DNA of 64,000 bases, from positions 62,001 through 126,000 of the forward strand of contig NZ_QMEY01000023.1 of NCBI RefSeq assembly GCF_003315795.1, in the 5' to 3' direction. Numbering within the stretch: the first letter of the stretch is position 1; the number at the start of each line of letters is the position of its first letter. Below the pieces are notes generated by a model. It did not search any database, had not been told where the DNA came from, and worked only from the letters and a program-made list of their open reading frames with translations. Position numbers and translations under genes: made by a program. Below, in pieces: positions 24,182 through 32,978 of the stretch. The stretch comes from Spongiactinospora rosea (lineage in GTDB: Bacteria; Actinomycetota; Actinomycetes; Streptosporangiales; Streptosporangiaceae).

Positions 24182-25240
24182 CTAGGCCAGCCGTACGGTT
24201 CCCCTGCCGGTGATGAGAGGGAGGTCCAGGACGGTGCGGATGCCGGGCGGGGCGGCGCACACGGCGGCGATCGAGTTGACCGCGTGGGCCGCCGCGCCCG
24301 CCAGACCGTGCGAGACCTCCTCGATGGTGACCATCATCTGCGGCACGCCCTCGATGTGCACCGTGAAGCCCGGGTCCGGCCAGCGCGGGGCCTGACGGGC
24401 GTCGGCCTTGTAGACGCACTCCACCGTCATGAACGGCATGCCGCGCACCAGCCCGGAGAAGACCCAGCGCGACGCGCTGACCGTGCCCGCGCCGACGACC
24501 CCGGCGGCGATCTCGAACTCCTCGGTGGCGAGTTCGAACTCGTCGCTCTCCTCCACCTCGTCCAGGACCACGCCCAGCGCGTCGGCCACGAGCTGGACGC
24601 TCTCGGCGAACAGCGCCCGCTGGAAGGCCCGGAACGGGCGGACCGCCGCCGCGTACTCCTTCGGCCCGCGGGTGAACCCGATGAGGTCCACCACCACCTG
24701 GCGGGACGGATGCCCGGCGAAGTCGGACGTCTCGCGCACGTAGATGTGATCGACCCGGCTGGACAGCCCGGTCATGGTGAGCGGCAGCAGGTCGCTCATG
24801 AAGCCCGGGTTGATGCCGGTGCCGTGCAGGGTGGTGCCGCCCTCGCGGCAGGCCGCGGTGAGCCGGTCGAGCACGCCCGTGCCGTACGCCTTGGGGTAGA
24901 CGTAACCCGTGGTGGTGATGACGTTCTTGCCCGAGGCGAGCAGATCGGAGATCGTCTCGGTGTCGCCCGCGTGGTCGCCGTGGAAGAACGACGACGGCAG
25001 CGGCATGTGCAGCACGCAGTCGGCGTCGAGGGCCATGATCTGGTCGACGTCGTCGGTGCACTTGATCCCGCAGGGGGAGAGGCCGACCAGCTCGGCCGCG
25101 TCGGCGCCGACCTTGTCGTGGTCGTAGACCAGGACGCCGGTCAGCTCAAGGTCGGGTCTTCTGATGAGGTCGCGTAAGGAATACCGTCCAACTGCGCCCG
25201 TGGCCCATTGGACCACTCGGAGGGGCGGCCGTACGGGCAT
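24182..25240 (-). CDS. NAD(P)H-dependent amine dehydrogenase family / dihydrodipicolinate reductase-like protein
   Basis: A 352-residue protein with an N-terminal Rossmann domain (RVVQWATGAVGRYSLRDLIR, residues 6-25), then LVYDHDKVGADAAEL, DADCVLHMPLP and the loop GKNVITTTGYVYP, and a C-terminal domain. This pattern fits the family that includes 2,4-diaminopentanoate dehydrogenase and many uncharacterised actinobacterial members, often in lipid or steroid contexts. ATG 25240 is used; an upstream in-frame ATG at 25291 lacks homology. Substrate cannot be predicted. Confidence 0.8.
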   Translation of the reverse strand: MPVRPPLRVVQWATGAVGRYSLRDLIRRPDLELTGVLVYDHDKVGADAAELVGLSPCGIKCTDDVDQIMALDADCVLHMPLPSSFFHGDHAGDTETISDLLASGKNVITTTGYVYPKAYGTGVLDRLTAACREGGTTLHGTGINPGFMSDLLPLTMTGLSSRVDHIYVRETSDFAGHPSRQVVVDLIGFTRGPKEYAAAVRPFRAFQRALFAESVQLVADALGVVLDEVEESDEFELATEEFEIAAGVVGAGTVSASRWVFSGLVRGMPFMTVECVYKADARQAPRWPDPGFTVHIEGVPQMMVTIEEVSHGLAGAAAHAVNSIAAVCAAPPGIRTVLDLPLITGRGTVRLA

Positions 25241-25554
25241 GCATGGCCTCCAGCCCGGTGTCAGGTGACGGGCCGCGGTGAAGGCGGACACCGTCCCCGC
25301 GCCCCTACGGGAGTGGAAAACTCTAGCAGAAATTTAACCGTCCGATCACTATCTGCGACGTTGCAGCGCGGTGACCCTTGTTGAGCTGGGCATTTGCGTA
25401 TACTACGCGCTTTTCCGGCGTTATGGGACATCCCCCTCATCGCGGAAGTCGGCGTAAGTCCCCGCATTTAGCACGCGCCTTTGTTCGACGATCAACATAA
25501 GTCGGCAATGTTTCAGTATTATCACGGGCGACTAAGCCCTTGAAATTGCGATAA
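25241..25554. other. AT-richer divergent promoter region
   Basis: About 310 bp with clearly lower GC than the surroundings, between a minus-strand dehydrogenase and the plus-strand sugar operon. TTGAAA at 25540-25545 with TTTATC/TATTTA about 16 nt downstream is a plausible promoter for the ROK gene, placing the transcript start close to its ATG. No ORF or riboswitch recognised. Confidence 0.45.
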
Positions 25555-25575
25555 GTGGCTATTTATCGTCTCGGC

Positions 25576-26772
25576 ATGACGTTCGGTTCCGCCGACGAGC
25601 GAACGGTCGCCGGGTCGCCCGGCGACGTCCTCACCCTGATCGGCACCGGTTCCGCGACCACCCGCGCCGACCTCGCCAAGGTCACCGGCCTGGCCAGATC
25701 CACCGTCTCGCAGCGGGTCGACGCGCTGATCGAACACGGGCTCGTCGAGGAGACGGAAAACGGCGAGTCCACCGGCGGGCGCCCGCCGCGCCGCCTGCGC
25801 CTGCACACCGCCGGGCACGTCGTCGCGGGGGTGGACCTCGGCGCGACGCACTGCCGTACCGTCCTGCTGGACATCGGCGGCACGGTCCTCGCCACCCGCG
25901 AGGACACCATCCCGATCGCCGAGGGGCCCGAGACCGTGCTGGCCCACGCCGACGAGCGGATCAAGGGTCTGCTGGCCGAGGCGGGACGCGCGCCCGCCAC
26001 GCTCAAGGCCATCGGCATCGGCGTGCCCGGCCCGGTCGAGCACGCCACCGGACGCCCCAACAACCCGCCGATAATGCCGGGCTGGAACGAATATCCCGTC
26101 CCCGAGTTCTTCGCCGGACGCTACGACGCCGCCGTACTGGTCGACAACGACGTCAACGTGATGGCGCTCGGCGAGCACCGCAACGCCTTCCCGGGCACCG
26201 GCTACCTGCTGTTCGTCAAGGTCGGCACCGGGATCGGCTGCGGCGTGGTGGCCGGGGGACGGCTGCACCGCGGCGCGCAGGGCTCGGCGGGCGACATCGG
26301 GCACATCCGGGTGAGCGGCCACGACGACGCGGGCTGCCGCTGCGGCAACAGCGCCTGCCTGGAGGCCGTCGCGGGCGGGGCCGCGCTCGCCAGGCGGCTC
26401 ACCGAACTCGGCCACCCCGCCGAGACCGGCGCCGACGTGGTCGCGCTCGTGCAGAGCGGCAACACCCAGGCGCTGCGGCTGGTCAGGGAGGCGGGCCGGC
26501 TCATCGGCGAGGTGCTGGCCGGGCTGGTCAACTTCTTCAACCCCGAGGTCATCGTGATCGGCGGGGCGCTGGCCAGGGTCCACGACCACCTGCTGGCGGG
26601 GATCAGGGAGACGATCTACCGCAGGTCCCTGCCGCTGGCCACGCACCACCTGGTGATCACGCCCACCCGTACCGGGGTGGACGCGGCGGCGCTCGGGGCC
26701 GGGCTGCTGGCGATCGAGCACTACCTCGCCCCGGACAACATCAACCGGATCATGGAGGCCCGGCCGTCATGA
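25576..26772 (+). CDS. ROK-family transcriptional regulator
   Basis: A 398-residue ROK regulator: an N-terminal winged helix (RADLAKVTGLARSTVSQRVD, residues 30-50), then the sugar-kinase-like ATPase domain with GVDLGATHCRTVLLD, IGVPGPVEH, VDNDVNVMALGEH, and the zinc motif GCRCGNSACLEAV (CxCGxxGC-like). Such proteins repress neighbouring sugar operons and respond to the sugar. I use ATG 25576; GTG 25555 is possible. It overlaps the ABC ATPase gene by 4 bp (ATGA), so regulator and transporter form one transcription unit. Confidence 0.88.
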   Translation: MTFGSADERTVAGSPGDVLTLIGTGSATTRADLAKVTGLARSTVSQRVDALIEHGLVEETENGESTGGRPPRRLRLHTAGHVVAGVDLGATHCRTVLLDIGGTVLATREDTIPIAEGPETVLAHADERIKGLLAEAGRAPATLKAIGIGVPGPVEHATGRPNNPPIMPGWNEYPVPEFFAGRYDAAVLVDNDVNVMALGEHRNAFPGTGYLLFVKVGTGIGCGVVAGGRLHRGAQGSAGDIGHIRVSGHDDAGCRCGNSACLEAVAGGAALARRLTELGHPAETGADVVALVQSGNTQALRLVREAGRLIGEVLAGLVNFFNPEVIVIGGALARVHDHLLAGIRETIYRRSLPLATHHLVITPTRTGVDAAALGAGLLAIEHYLAPDNINRIMEARPS

Positions 26773-28292
26773 GCGAACTGCTGGTCATGCGGGGGATCGT
26801 CAAGCGCTTCCCCGGCGTGCGGGCGCTCTCCGGCGTGGACTTCTCGGTACGCGCGGGCGAGGTCCACTGCCTGCTCGGCCAGAACGGCGCGGGCAAGTCG
26901 ACGCTCATCAAGATCCTCGCGGGCGCGCACCGGCCTGACGAGGGCACCGTCACCCTGGGCGGCGAGCAGGTGCGGATGGCCGGGCCGCCCGACGCCATCC
27001 GGCTCGGCGTCGCAACCATCTACCAGGAACTCGACCTGGTGGACGGCCTCAGCGTGGCCGAGAACGTGTTCCTGGGCCACGAGCACGCGACCTTCGGCTT
27101 CACCCGCCGCCGCGCCGCGAACCGGGCCGCCGCCGCGCTGCTGGCCCGGCTCGGCCACCCGGAGATCTCTCCGGCCATGGAGGTCGGCCGGCTGGCCCCC
27201 GCGGGCAAGCAGGTGGTCAGCATGGCCAGGGCGCTGTCCCACGACGCCCGGGTGATCGTGATGGACGAGCCGTCCGCGGCGCTCGCCCACGACGAGGTGC
27301 GCGGCCTGTTCCGGGTCATCCGCGAACTGACCGCGCAGGGCGTCGCCGTCGTCTACATCTCCCACCGGCTGGAGGAGATCCGCGAGATCGGCGACCGGGT
27401 CACCGTGCTCAAGGACGGCCGGACCGCCGCCGCCGGGCTGCCCGCCCGCGACACCCCGACCGGGCGGATCGTGTCGCTGATGACCGGGCGCAAGGTGGAG
27501 TACGTGTTCCCGCCCCGGCGCGTGGCGGCGTTCGGCGCGGAGGTGCTGCGGGTGGAGGACCTGACCGTGCCCGGGGTGTGCTCCGGCGTGTCGTTCTCGG
27601 TGCGGGCCGGGGAGATCGTCGGGCTGGCCGGGCTGGTCGGCTCGGGCCGCACCGAGATCGCCGAGGCCGTCTACGGGGCGCGCGGGTCCACCGGGCGGGT
27701 GTACGTGGACGGGCGTCCGGTACGGCGGGGCGGCGTCAAGCGCGCTGTGAAGCTGGGCATGGGCCTGGCCCCCGAGGAGCGCAAGGCCCAGGCCCTCCTG
27801 CTGGAGGAGAGCCTGGCCCGCAACATCACCCTGGGCAGCCTGCCCCGCTACTCCCGCCTGGGCTGGCTGGACCGGCGGCGCGAGCGCGCCGACGCCGCCG
27901 GCCAGATCAAGGCCCTGGACATCCGCCCGCCCGACCCGGACCGGCCGGTCCGGACGCTGTCCGGCGGCAACCAGCAGAAGGCGGTGCTGGCCCGCTGGCT
28001 GATCAACGGCCGCCGGCTGCTGCTCCTGGACGAACCGACCCGCGGCGTGGACGTCGGCGCGCGGGCCGAGCTGTACGCGGTGATCCGCGGGCTCACCGAC
28101 GCGGGGATCGGCGTGCTGCTGATCTCCAGCGAGGTGCCCGAGGTACTTGGCCTGGCCGATCGGGTGCTGGTGATCAGGGAGGGCGCGGTCGTTCACCAGG
28201 CCGACGCCGCTGACCTGGACGAACACCGGGTGCTCGACCTGGTGATGGCCGCGCAGGACGGCACTCCGCACAAGGAGGAACCGGGTGACTAA
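26769..28292 (+). CDS. Sugar ABC transporter ATP-binding protein (tandem ATPase domains)
   Basis: A 507-residue protein with two ABC domains, as in the ribose/xylose/inositol CUT2 group. Domain 1: Walker A GQNGAGKST, Walker B VIVMDEPSAAL. Domain 2: degenerate Walker A GLVGSGRTE, signature LSGGNQQKAVLARWL, Walker B LLLLDEPTRGVD. The degenerate second Walker A is normal in the CUT2 family. It energises sugar import with the permease and lipoprotein that follow. Starts inside the ROK stop codon and overlaps the permease start by 8 bp. Confidence 0.93.
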   Translation: MSELLVMRGIVKRFPGVRALSGVDFSVRAGEVHCLLGQNGAGKSTLIKILAGAHRPDEGTVTLGGEQVRMAGPPDAIRLGVATIYQELDLVDGLSVAENVFLGHEHATFGFTRRRAANRAAAALLARLGHPEISPAMEVGRLAPAGKQVVSMARALSHDARVIVMDEPSAALAHDEVRGLFRVIRELTAQGVAVVYISHRLEEIREIGDRVTVLKDGRTAAAGLPARDTPTGRIVSLMTGRKVEYVFPPRRVAAFGAEVLRVEDLTVPGVCSGVSFSVRAGEIVGLAGLVGSGRTEIAEAVYGARGSTGRVYVDGRPVRRGGVKRAVKLGMGLAPEERKAQALLLEESLARNITLGSLPRYSRLGWLDRRRERADAAGQIKALDIRPPDPDRPVRTLSGGNQQKAVLARWLINGRRLLLLDEPTRGVDVGARAELYAVIRGLTDAGIGVLLISSEVPEVLGLADRVLVIREGAVVHQADAADLDEHRVLDLVMAAQDGTPHKEEPGD

Positions 28293-29295
28293 CCACTCGA
28301 TCCGGCGGCCCGGCAGGCCGTATACAGGGGCCGGCCTGCTCGGCGCCGTCGGACGGGCACGGCACCTCGGGCTGGTGGCCGCGCTCGCGCTGCTGGCGGT
28401 CGTCGGGCTGGTGACCGTGCCGGAGACCTTCGCCACGACCTCCAACCTGGTCACCGTGCTGGCGCTGGCCGCCACCATCGGCGTGATCACGGTCGGCATG
28501 ACCTTCGTCATCATCGGCGGCGGCATCGACCTGTCGGTGGGCGCGGTGATGGCGCTCGCCTCGGTGTGGGCGACCACGCTGGCCACGCAGTCCTACGGGC
28601 CGGTGGTGATGGTGATCTGCGCCGTACTGGTCGGCACCGGGGCCGGGCTGCTGTCCGGGTTCCTCATCTCCTACGGGCGGATGGTGCCGTTCATCGCCAC
28701 CCTGGCCATGCTGGTGGCCGCGCGTGGCCTGGCCGAGCGCATGTCGGACCGGCGCACTCAGCTCCTCCAGCCGGGCAACTCCGCGCTGGTGGACCTGTCC
28801 AGCGGGCGGGTGCTCGGCCTGCCGCCGATCGTGTTCGTGTTCGCCGCCGTGGTGGTCGCCGGATGGGTGGTACTGAACCGTACGACCTTCGGGCGGCGCA
28901 CCTACGCCGTCGGCGGCAACCCCGAGGCCGCCAAGCTGGCCGGCATCGACGTACGCAAGCACACCATGCTGCTTTACGGGCTGTCCGGCCTGTGCTGCGG
29001 GATCGCCGCCGTGATCATCATGGCCCGGACCACCACCGGCTCCTCCACCCACGGCGACCTGTACGAGCTGGACGCCATCGCCGCCGTGATCATCGGCGGC
29101 ACCCTGCTGACCGGCGGCCGGGGCACGATCGGCGGTTCCATCCTCGGCCTGCTGATCTTCACGCTGATCACCAACCTGTTCATCCTCAACGGCCTCAACA
29201 CCAGCGATCAGCTCATCGCCAAGGGGCTGATCATCGTCATCGCCGTGCTGCTGCAACGGCGGAGCCTCCGATCCCGGACCCAGCGCGACCCGTAG
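28285..29295 (+). CDS. Sugar ABC transporter permease
   Basis: A 336-residue BPD_transp_2 permease of the CUT2 family, with about 9-10 membrane segments; GGGIDLSVGAVMALASVWAT (about 75-95) is the family signature, and AVGGNPEAAKLAGIDVRKHT is the cytoplasmic coupling loop. GTG start at 28285, within the ATPase gene. One permease gene would act as homodimer. The C-terminal tail is very basic. Probably imports a pentose, inositol or related polyol. Confidence 0.93.
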   Translation: MTNHSIRRPGRPYTGAGLLGAVGRARHLGLVAALALLAVVGLVTVPETFATTSNLVTVLALAATIGVITVGMTFVIIGGGIDLSVGAVMALASVWATTLATQSYGPVVMVICAVLVGTGAGLLSGFLISYGRMVPFIATLAMLVAARGLAERMSDRRTQLLQPGNSALVDLSSGRVLGLPPIVFVFAAVVVAGWVVLNRTTFGRRTYAVGGNPEAAKLAGIDVRKHTMLLYGLSGLCCGIAAVIIMARTTTGSSTHGDLYELDAIAAVIIGGTLLTGGRGTIGGSILGLLIFTLITNLFILNGLNTSDQLIAKGLIIVIAVLLQRRSLRSRTQRDP

Positions 29296-29304
29296 GAGAG
29301 AGCA

Positions 29305-30354
29305 ATGACCGAGAACGTCGCCCGGCGGGGCTTCCTGCTCGGCGGAGCCGTCGTCGGCGCCGGGGCGCTCGTCACCGCCTGTACCGGCAACGAACCCCAG
29401 GCCGCCGTCTCCTCCCCGGCGCCCGCCGCCACCGAGGGCAACGACGTACCGGGCGAGAAGGTGGTGATCGGCTTCTCCGCCCCGGCCGCCGACCACGGCT
29501 GGATCGCGGCCATCGCCAAGAACGCCGAGGCCACCGCGAAGCGGTACGGCGACGTGGAGTTCAGGCCGGTCCAGCCGACCAACGACGTCAACCAGCAGAT
29601 CTCCGCCGTCGAGTCGCTGATCGCGGCCAAGGTGAACGCGCTGGTGATCCTGCCCAACGACGGGCAGCAGCTCAACCAGATCGCCCGCAGGGCCAGTGAC
29701 GCGGGCATCCCGGTCGTCAACCTGGACCGGGTCTTCCCCGACAAGCTCTCCTACCGGACCTGGATCGGCGGCGACAACTACGGCATGGGCGTGGCCGCCG
29801 GACACTACATCGGCGCGGCCCTGAAAGAGAAGAACGTCGCCGACCCGGTGATCGTCGAGATCCAGGGCATCGCCACGCTGCCGCTCACCCAGGACCGCAG
29901 CAAGGGCTTCGCCGACGCGCTCAAGACCTACGGCTTCCGCGTCACCGCCCAGCAGGACGCGCAGTTCACCGTCGAGACCGGCACCTCGGTGGCGAGCAAC
30001 CTGCTCCAGGCGCACAAGAAGATCGACGCGCTGTGGAACCACGACGACGACCAGGGCGTCGGCGTGCTCGCCGCGATCAACGAGGCCGGGCGGAACGAGT
30101 TCGTGATGGTCGGCGGCGCGGGGTCGGCCAACGCGATGCGCGAGATCCAGAAACCGGACTCCGTGCTGAAGGCGACCGTCACCTACAGCCCCAGCATGGC
30201 CTCGTCCGCCGTCAAGCTGGCCAGGCTGATCGCGCAGGGCAAGGGCATGGGCGACCTCGTGGAGAACCAGGTGCCGCAGTCGATCACGCTCGCGTCCGAG
30301 ACCATCACCAGGGAGAACGTCGAGCGGTACCTACCGCTCGGATTCGAGTCCTGA
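29305..30354 (+). CDS. Sugar ABC transporter substrate-binding lipoprotein
   Basis: A 349-residue binding protein. A Tat-like start (NVARRGFLLGGAVVGAG) ends in the lipobox LVTAC (Cys about residue 32), so it is a lipid-anchored exported protein. The mature part is a type 1 periplasmic-binding fold of the ribose-binding kind: VIGFSAPAADHGWIAAIAKN, ALVILPNDGQQLNQIARRAS, AGIPVVNLDRVF, and AHKKIDALWNHDDDQG. Spaced 9 bp after the permease gene. Ligand not predictable from sequence; a Trp/Asp/Asn-rich pocket is compatible with a pentose or inositol. Confidence 0.92.
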   Translation: MTENVARRGFLLGGAVVGAGALVTACTGNEPQAAVSSPAPAATEGNDVPGEKVVIGFSAPAADHGWIAAIAKNAEATAKRYGDVEFRPVQPTNDVNQQISAVESLIAAKVNALVILPNDGQQLNQIARRASDAGIPVVNLDRVFPDKLSYRTWIGGDNYGMGVAAGHYIGAALKEKNVADPVIVEIQGIATLPLTQDRSKGFADALKTYGFRVTAQQDAQFTVETGTSVASNLLQAHKKIDALWNHDDDQGVGVLAAINEAGRNEFVMVGGAGSANAMREIQKPDSVLKATVTYSPSMASSAVKLARLIAQGKGMGDLVENQVPQSITLASETITRENVERYLPLGFES

Positions 30355-30385
30355 TTCCTGATTCCTGATCGGGGGAGGAGATCAC

Positions 30386-31531
30386 GTGCAGGACCGCAGA
30401 CCGGCGCTGGGCGTCGGCTTGGTGGGCTACGCCTTCATGGGCAGGGTCCACTCCCAGGCGTGGCGCAGCGTCGGCGCGTTCTACGACCTGCCGGTACGGC
30501 CCGCGCTGGCGGCGCTGGCGGGCAGGTCCAGGGATCATGCCGTGGCGGCGGCGCGGCGCTTCGGCTGGGCGGCGGTGGAAAGCGACTGGAAGGACCTCAT
30601 CGACCGCGACGACGTGGCGATCGTGGACGTCTGCACGCCCGGCGACTCGCACGCCGAGATCGCGATTGCCGCGCTGACCGCGGGCAAACACGTACTGTGC
30701 GAGAAACCGCTGGCCAACACGGTCGCCGAGGCCGAGGCCATGGCCGCCGCGGCGCGGTCGGCGGCGGCCAGGGGCGTGCGTTCCATGGTCGCCTTCAACT
30801 ACCGGCGGGTACCGGCCGTCGCGCTGGCCCGACGCCTGGTCGCGGACGGCAGGCTCGGCGAGATCCGCCACGTCAGGGCGATCTACCTCCAGGACTGGCT
30901 GGTCGATCCGGAACACCCGCTGGTGTGGCGGCTGCGCAGGGACAAGGCCGGGTCGGGGGCGCTCGGCGACATCGGCGCGCACGTCGTGGACACGGTGGCG
31001 TTCGTCACCGGGCAGCAGGTGACCGGGGTGTCGGCGCTGACCGAGACGTTCGTCAACGAACGCCCGCTGCCCGACGCCCCCGGCACGGGCGCGGTGACCG
31101 TGGACGACGCGGCGCTGTTCATCGGCAGGCTGACCGGCGGGGCGCTGGCGTCCTTCGAGGCCACCAGGTACGCCACCGGGCGCAAGAACTCGCTGCGGCT
31201 GGAGATCAACGGATCGCTCGGCAGCCTGTCCTTCGACTTCGAGGCGATGAACGAGCTGTGGTTCCACGACGCCACCCTGCCGGGCGCGGAGGGCGGCTTC
31301 CGGAAGATCATCGTGACCGACCCCGGCCACCCGTACCTGGACGCCTGGTGGCCGCCCGGGCACGGGCTCGGGTACGAGCACACCTTCACCCACGAGGTCA
31401 GGGACTTCCTCGCCGCCATCGCCGCGGAGGAGGACCCCACGCCGTCCTTCGAGGACGGCCTGCGGGTGCAGCAGGTGCTGGCCGCCGTGGAGCGCAGCGC
31501 CGCCGAGGAGAGCCGGTGGACGGCCGTATGA
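30386..31531 (+). CDS. Gfo/Idh/MocA-family NAD(P)-dependent oxidoreductase
   Basis: A 381-residue sugar or polyol dehydrogenase. Rossmann loop GVGLVGYAFMGRVHSQAW (residues 9-26), VCTPGDSHAEIAIAAL, the catalytic-lysine motif CEKPLANT (about residue 108), FNYRRVPAVALAR, and GSGALGDIGAHVVDT. Family members oxidise inositols, glucose derivatives or amino-sugars. It starts at GTG 30386, 31 bp after the binding-protein gene; the spacer contains the heptamer CTGATTC repeated. It probably performs the first catabolic step on the imported sugar. Confidence 0.9.
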   Translation: MQDRRPALGVGLVGYAFMGRVHSQAWRSVGAFYDLPVRPALAALAGRSRDHAVAAARRFGWAAVESDWKDLIDRDDVAIVDVCTPGDSHAEIAIAALTAGKHVLCEKPLANTVAEAEAMAAAARSAAARGVRSMVAFNYRRVPAVALARRLVADGRLGEIRHVRAIYLQDWLVDPEHPLVWRLRRDKAGSGALGDIGAHVVDTVAFVTGQQVTGVSALTETFVNERPLPDAPGTGAVTVDDAALFIGRLTGGALASFEATRYATGRKNSLRLEINGSLGSLSFDFEAMNELWFHDATLPGAEGGFRKIIVTDPGHPYLDAWWPPGHGLGYEHTFTHEVRDFLAAIAAEEDPTPSFEDGLRVQQVLAAVERSAAEESRWTAV

Positions 31532-31546
31532 GGGGAAGTGCGTGAG

Positions 31547-32554
31547 ATGACCAGACCCATCACGTTGTTCACGGGTCAGTGGGCCGACCTGCCGTTCGAG
31601 GAGGTCTGCCGGCTCGCCGCGGGCTGGGGGTACGACGGCCTGGAGATCGCCTGCTGGGGCGACCACTTCGAGGTGGACAAGGCCCTCGCCGACGATTCCT
31701 ACGTCCCGCGCAGGCTGGAGATCCTGGAGGCGCACGGCCTGGAGGTGTGGGCGATCTCCAACCACCTGGTCGGCCAGGCCGTCAGCGACCACCTCATCGA
31801 CGAGCGGCACCGGGCGATCCTGCCCGCCCGGATCTGGGGGGACGGCGAGCCGGAAGGCGTGCGGCGGCGGGCCGCCGGGGAGATCGCCGACACCGCGCGG
31901 GCCGCCGCCCGGCTCGGCGTCGGCACCGTGGTGGGCTTCACCGGCTCGCCCATCTGGCACACCGTGGCGATGTTCCCGCCGGTCCCGGCGTCGGTGATCG
32001 AGGACGGGTACGCCGGCTTCGCCGCCCGCTGGAACCCGATCCTCGACGTCTTCGACGAGGTGGGGGTGCGGTTCGCGCTTGAGGTGCACCCGAGCGAGAT
32101 CGCCTACGACCACCACACGACCGTGGCGACCCTCGCGGCGGTCGGGCGCCGCCCGGCGTTCGGGCTCAACTGGGACCCCTCGCACATGCTGTGGCAGCAG
32201 CTCGACCCGGCGGACTTCATCCTCGACTTCGCCGACCGGATATACCACGTGGACTGCAAGGACACCAGGATCCGCTGCGGCGACGGGCGGCGTGGCCGGC
32301 TCTCCTCCCACCTGCCGTGGGGCGACCCGCGGCGCGGCTGGGACTTCGTCTCCACCGGCCGCGGCGACGTGCCGTGGGAGGACTGCTTCCGCGCGCTGAA
32401 CGCGATCGGCTACGACGGGCCGATCTCCGTCGAGTGGGAGGACGCGGGGATGGACCGGCTGATGGGGGCGCCGGAGGCGCTGGCGTACGTCCGCGGGCTG
32501 AACGCCATCACCCCGCCGGGGGCCGCGTTCGACGCGGTCTTCGGGACACCGTGA
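31547..32554 (+). CDS. Sugar phosphate isomerase/epimerase (TIM barrel, AP-endonuclease-2 fold)
   Basis: A 335-residue xylose-isomerase-like TIM barrel. WGYDGLEIACWGDHFEVDKA, VGFTGSPIWH, ALEVHPSEIAYDHHT, LNWDPSHMLWQQLDP and VDCKDTRIR carry the usual metal-ligand Glu, Asp and His positions; DGPISVEWEDAGMDR ends the barrel. ATG 31547 is 8 nt after GGGGAAG and 15 bp after the oxidoreductase stop. Together with Gfo/Idh/MocA enzymes, such isomerases catabolise inositol-type polyols or keto-sugars. Last gene of the operon starting at 25576. Confidence 0.9.
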   Translation: MTRPITLFTGQWADLPFEEVCRLAAGWGYDGLEIACWGDHFEVDKALADDSYVPRRLEILEAHGLEVWAISNHLVGQAVSDHLIDERHRAILPARIWGDGEPEGVRRRAAGEIADTARAAARLGVGTVVGFTGSPIWHTVAMFPPVPASVIEDGYAGFAARWNPILDVFDEVGVRFALEVHPSEIAYDHHTTVATLAAVGRRPAFGLNWDPSHMLWQQLDPADFILDFADRIYHVDCKDTRIRCGDGRRGRLSSHLPWGDPRRGWDFVSTGRGDVPWEDCFRALNAIGYDGPISVEWEDAGMDRLMGAPEALAYVRGLNAITPPGAAFDAVFGTP

Positions 32555-32634
32555 GCCGCGCGCTCATCGGTGGGGTTACCTATTCATGGCCGAGTATGAA
32601 GGCTAATTCGCATTTCCCGGCTAGCCTTTACCGA

Positions 32635-32973
32635 ATGACGCAGCGGTTTACCGAGGCCATGCGACTCATGCGGTGCAGCGATCCGCAGCAGCGCGAGGAC
32701 GGCTTCTTCCTGTTGTGGCCGCACGCCGGCGAGCACGTGGGCGAACTGATCGCCGAGTTCCGCGATGAGGACGAGGACGACGACCACGGGTTTCGCTGCC
32801 GGTTGCTGGAGTTGATCGTCGAGGCGAGGTCGCTGTCGGCGTTGCCGCTGCTGACCGAACTGGCCGAGGGCGAGGACGAGGCGTTCCGGTACTGGGCGCT
32901 GCGCGGGTTGCGGCGGCTGCCCGGGCAGGAGGCGCGGCAGGTGCTGTGGCGGGCCAGGCCCGAGGAGACCTGA
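32635..32973 (+). CDS. HEAT-repeat-like protein
   Basis: A 112-residue helical protein. MTQRFTEAMRLMRCSDPQQR, RLLELIVEARSLSALPLLTE and EDEAFRYWALRGLRRLPGQE form short paired helices like HEAT repeats, with an acidic stretch (DEDEDDDH) in the middle. ATG 32635 is chosen because a TAGCCT box lies 7 nt upstream, suggesting a leaderless transcript; an earlier ATG at 32596 is possible. It converges with the ECF sigma factor gene (5-bp gap). Likely a protein-protein adaptor of unknown role. Confidence 0.7.
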   Translation: MTQRFTEAMRLMRCSDPQQREDGFFLLWPHAGEHVGELIAEFRDEDEDDDHGFRCRLLELIVEARSLSALPLLTELAEGEDEAFRYWALRGLRRLPGQEARQVLWRARPEET

Positions 32974-32978
32974 CGCTC

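Noticed and set aside
26721..30042. Two long minus-strand frames over the ABC transporter genes
   Set aside because: Antisense shadows: the plus-strand Walker, permease and lipobox motifs are unmistakable.
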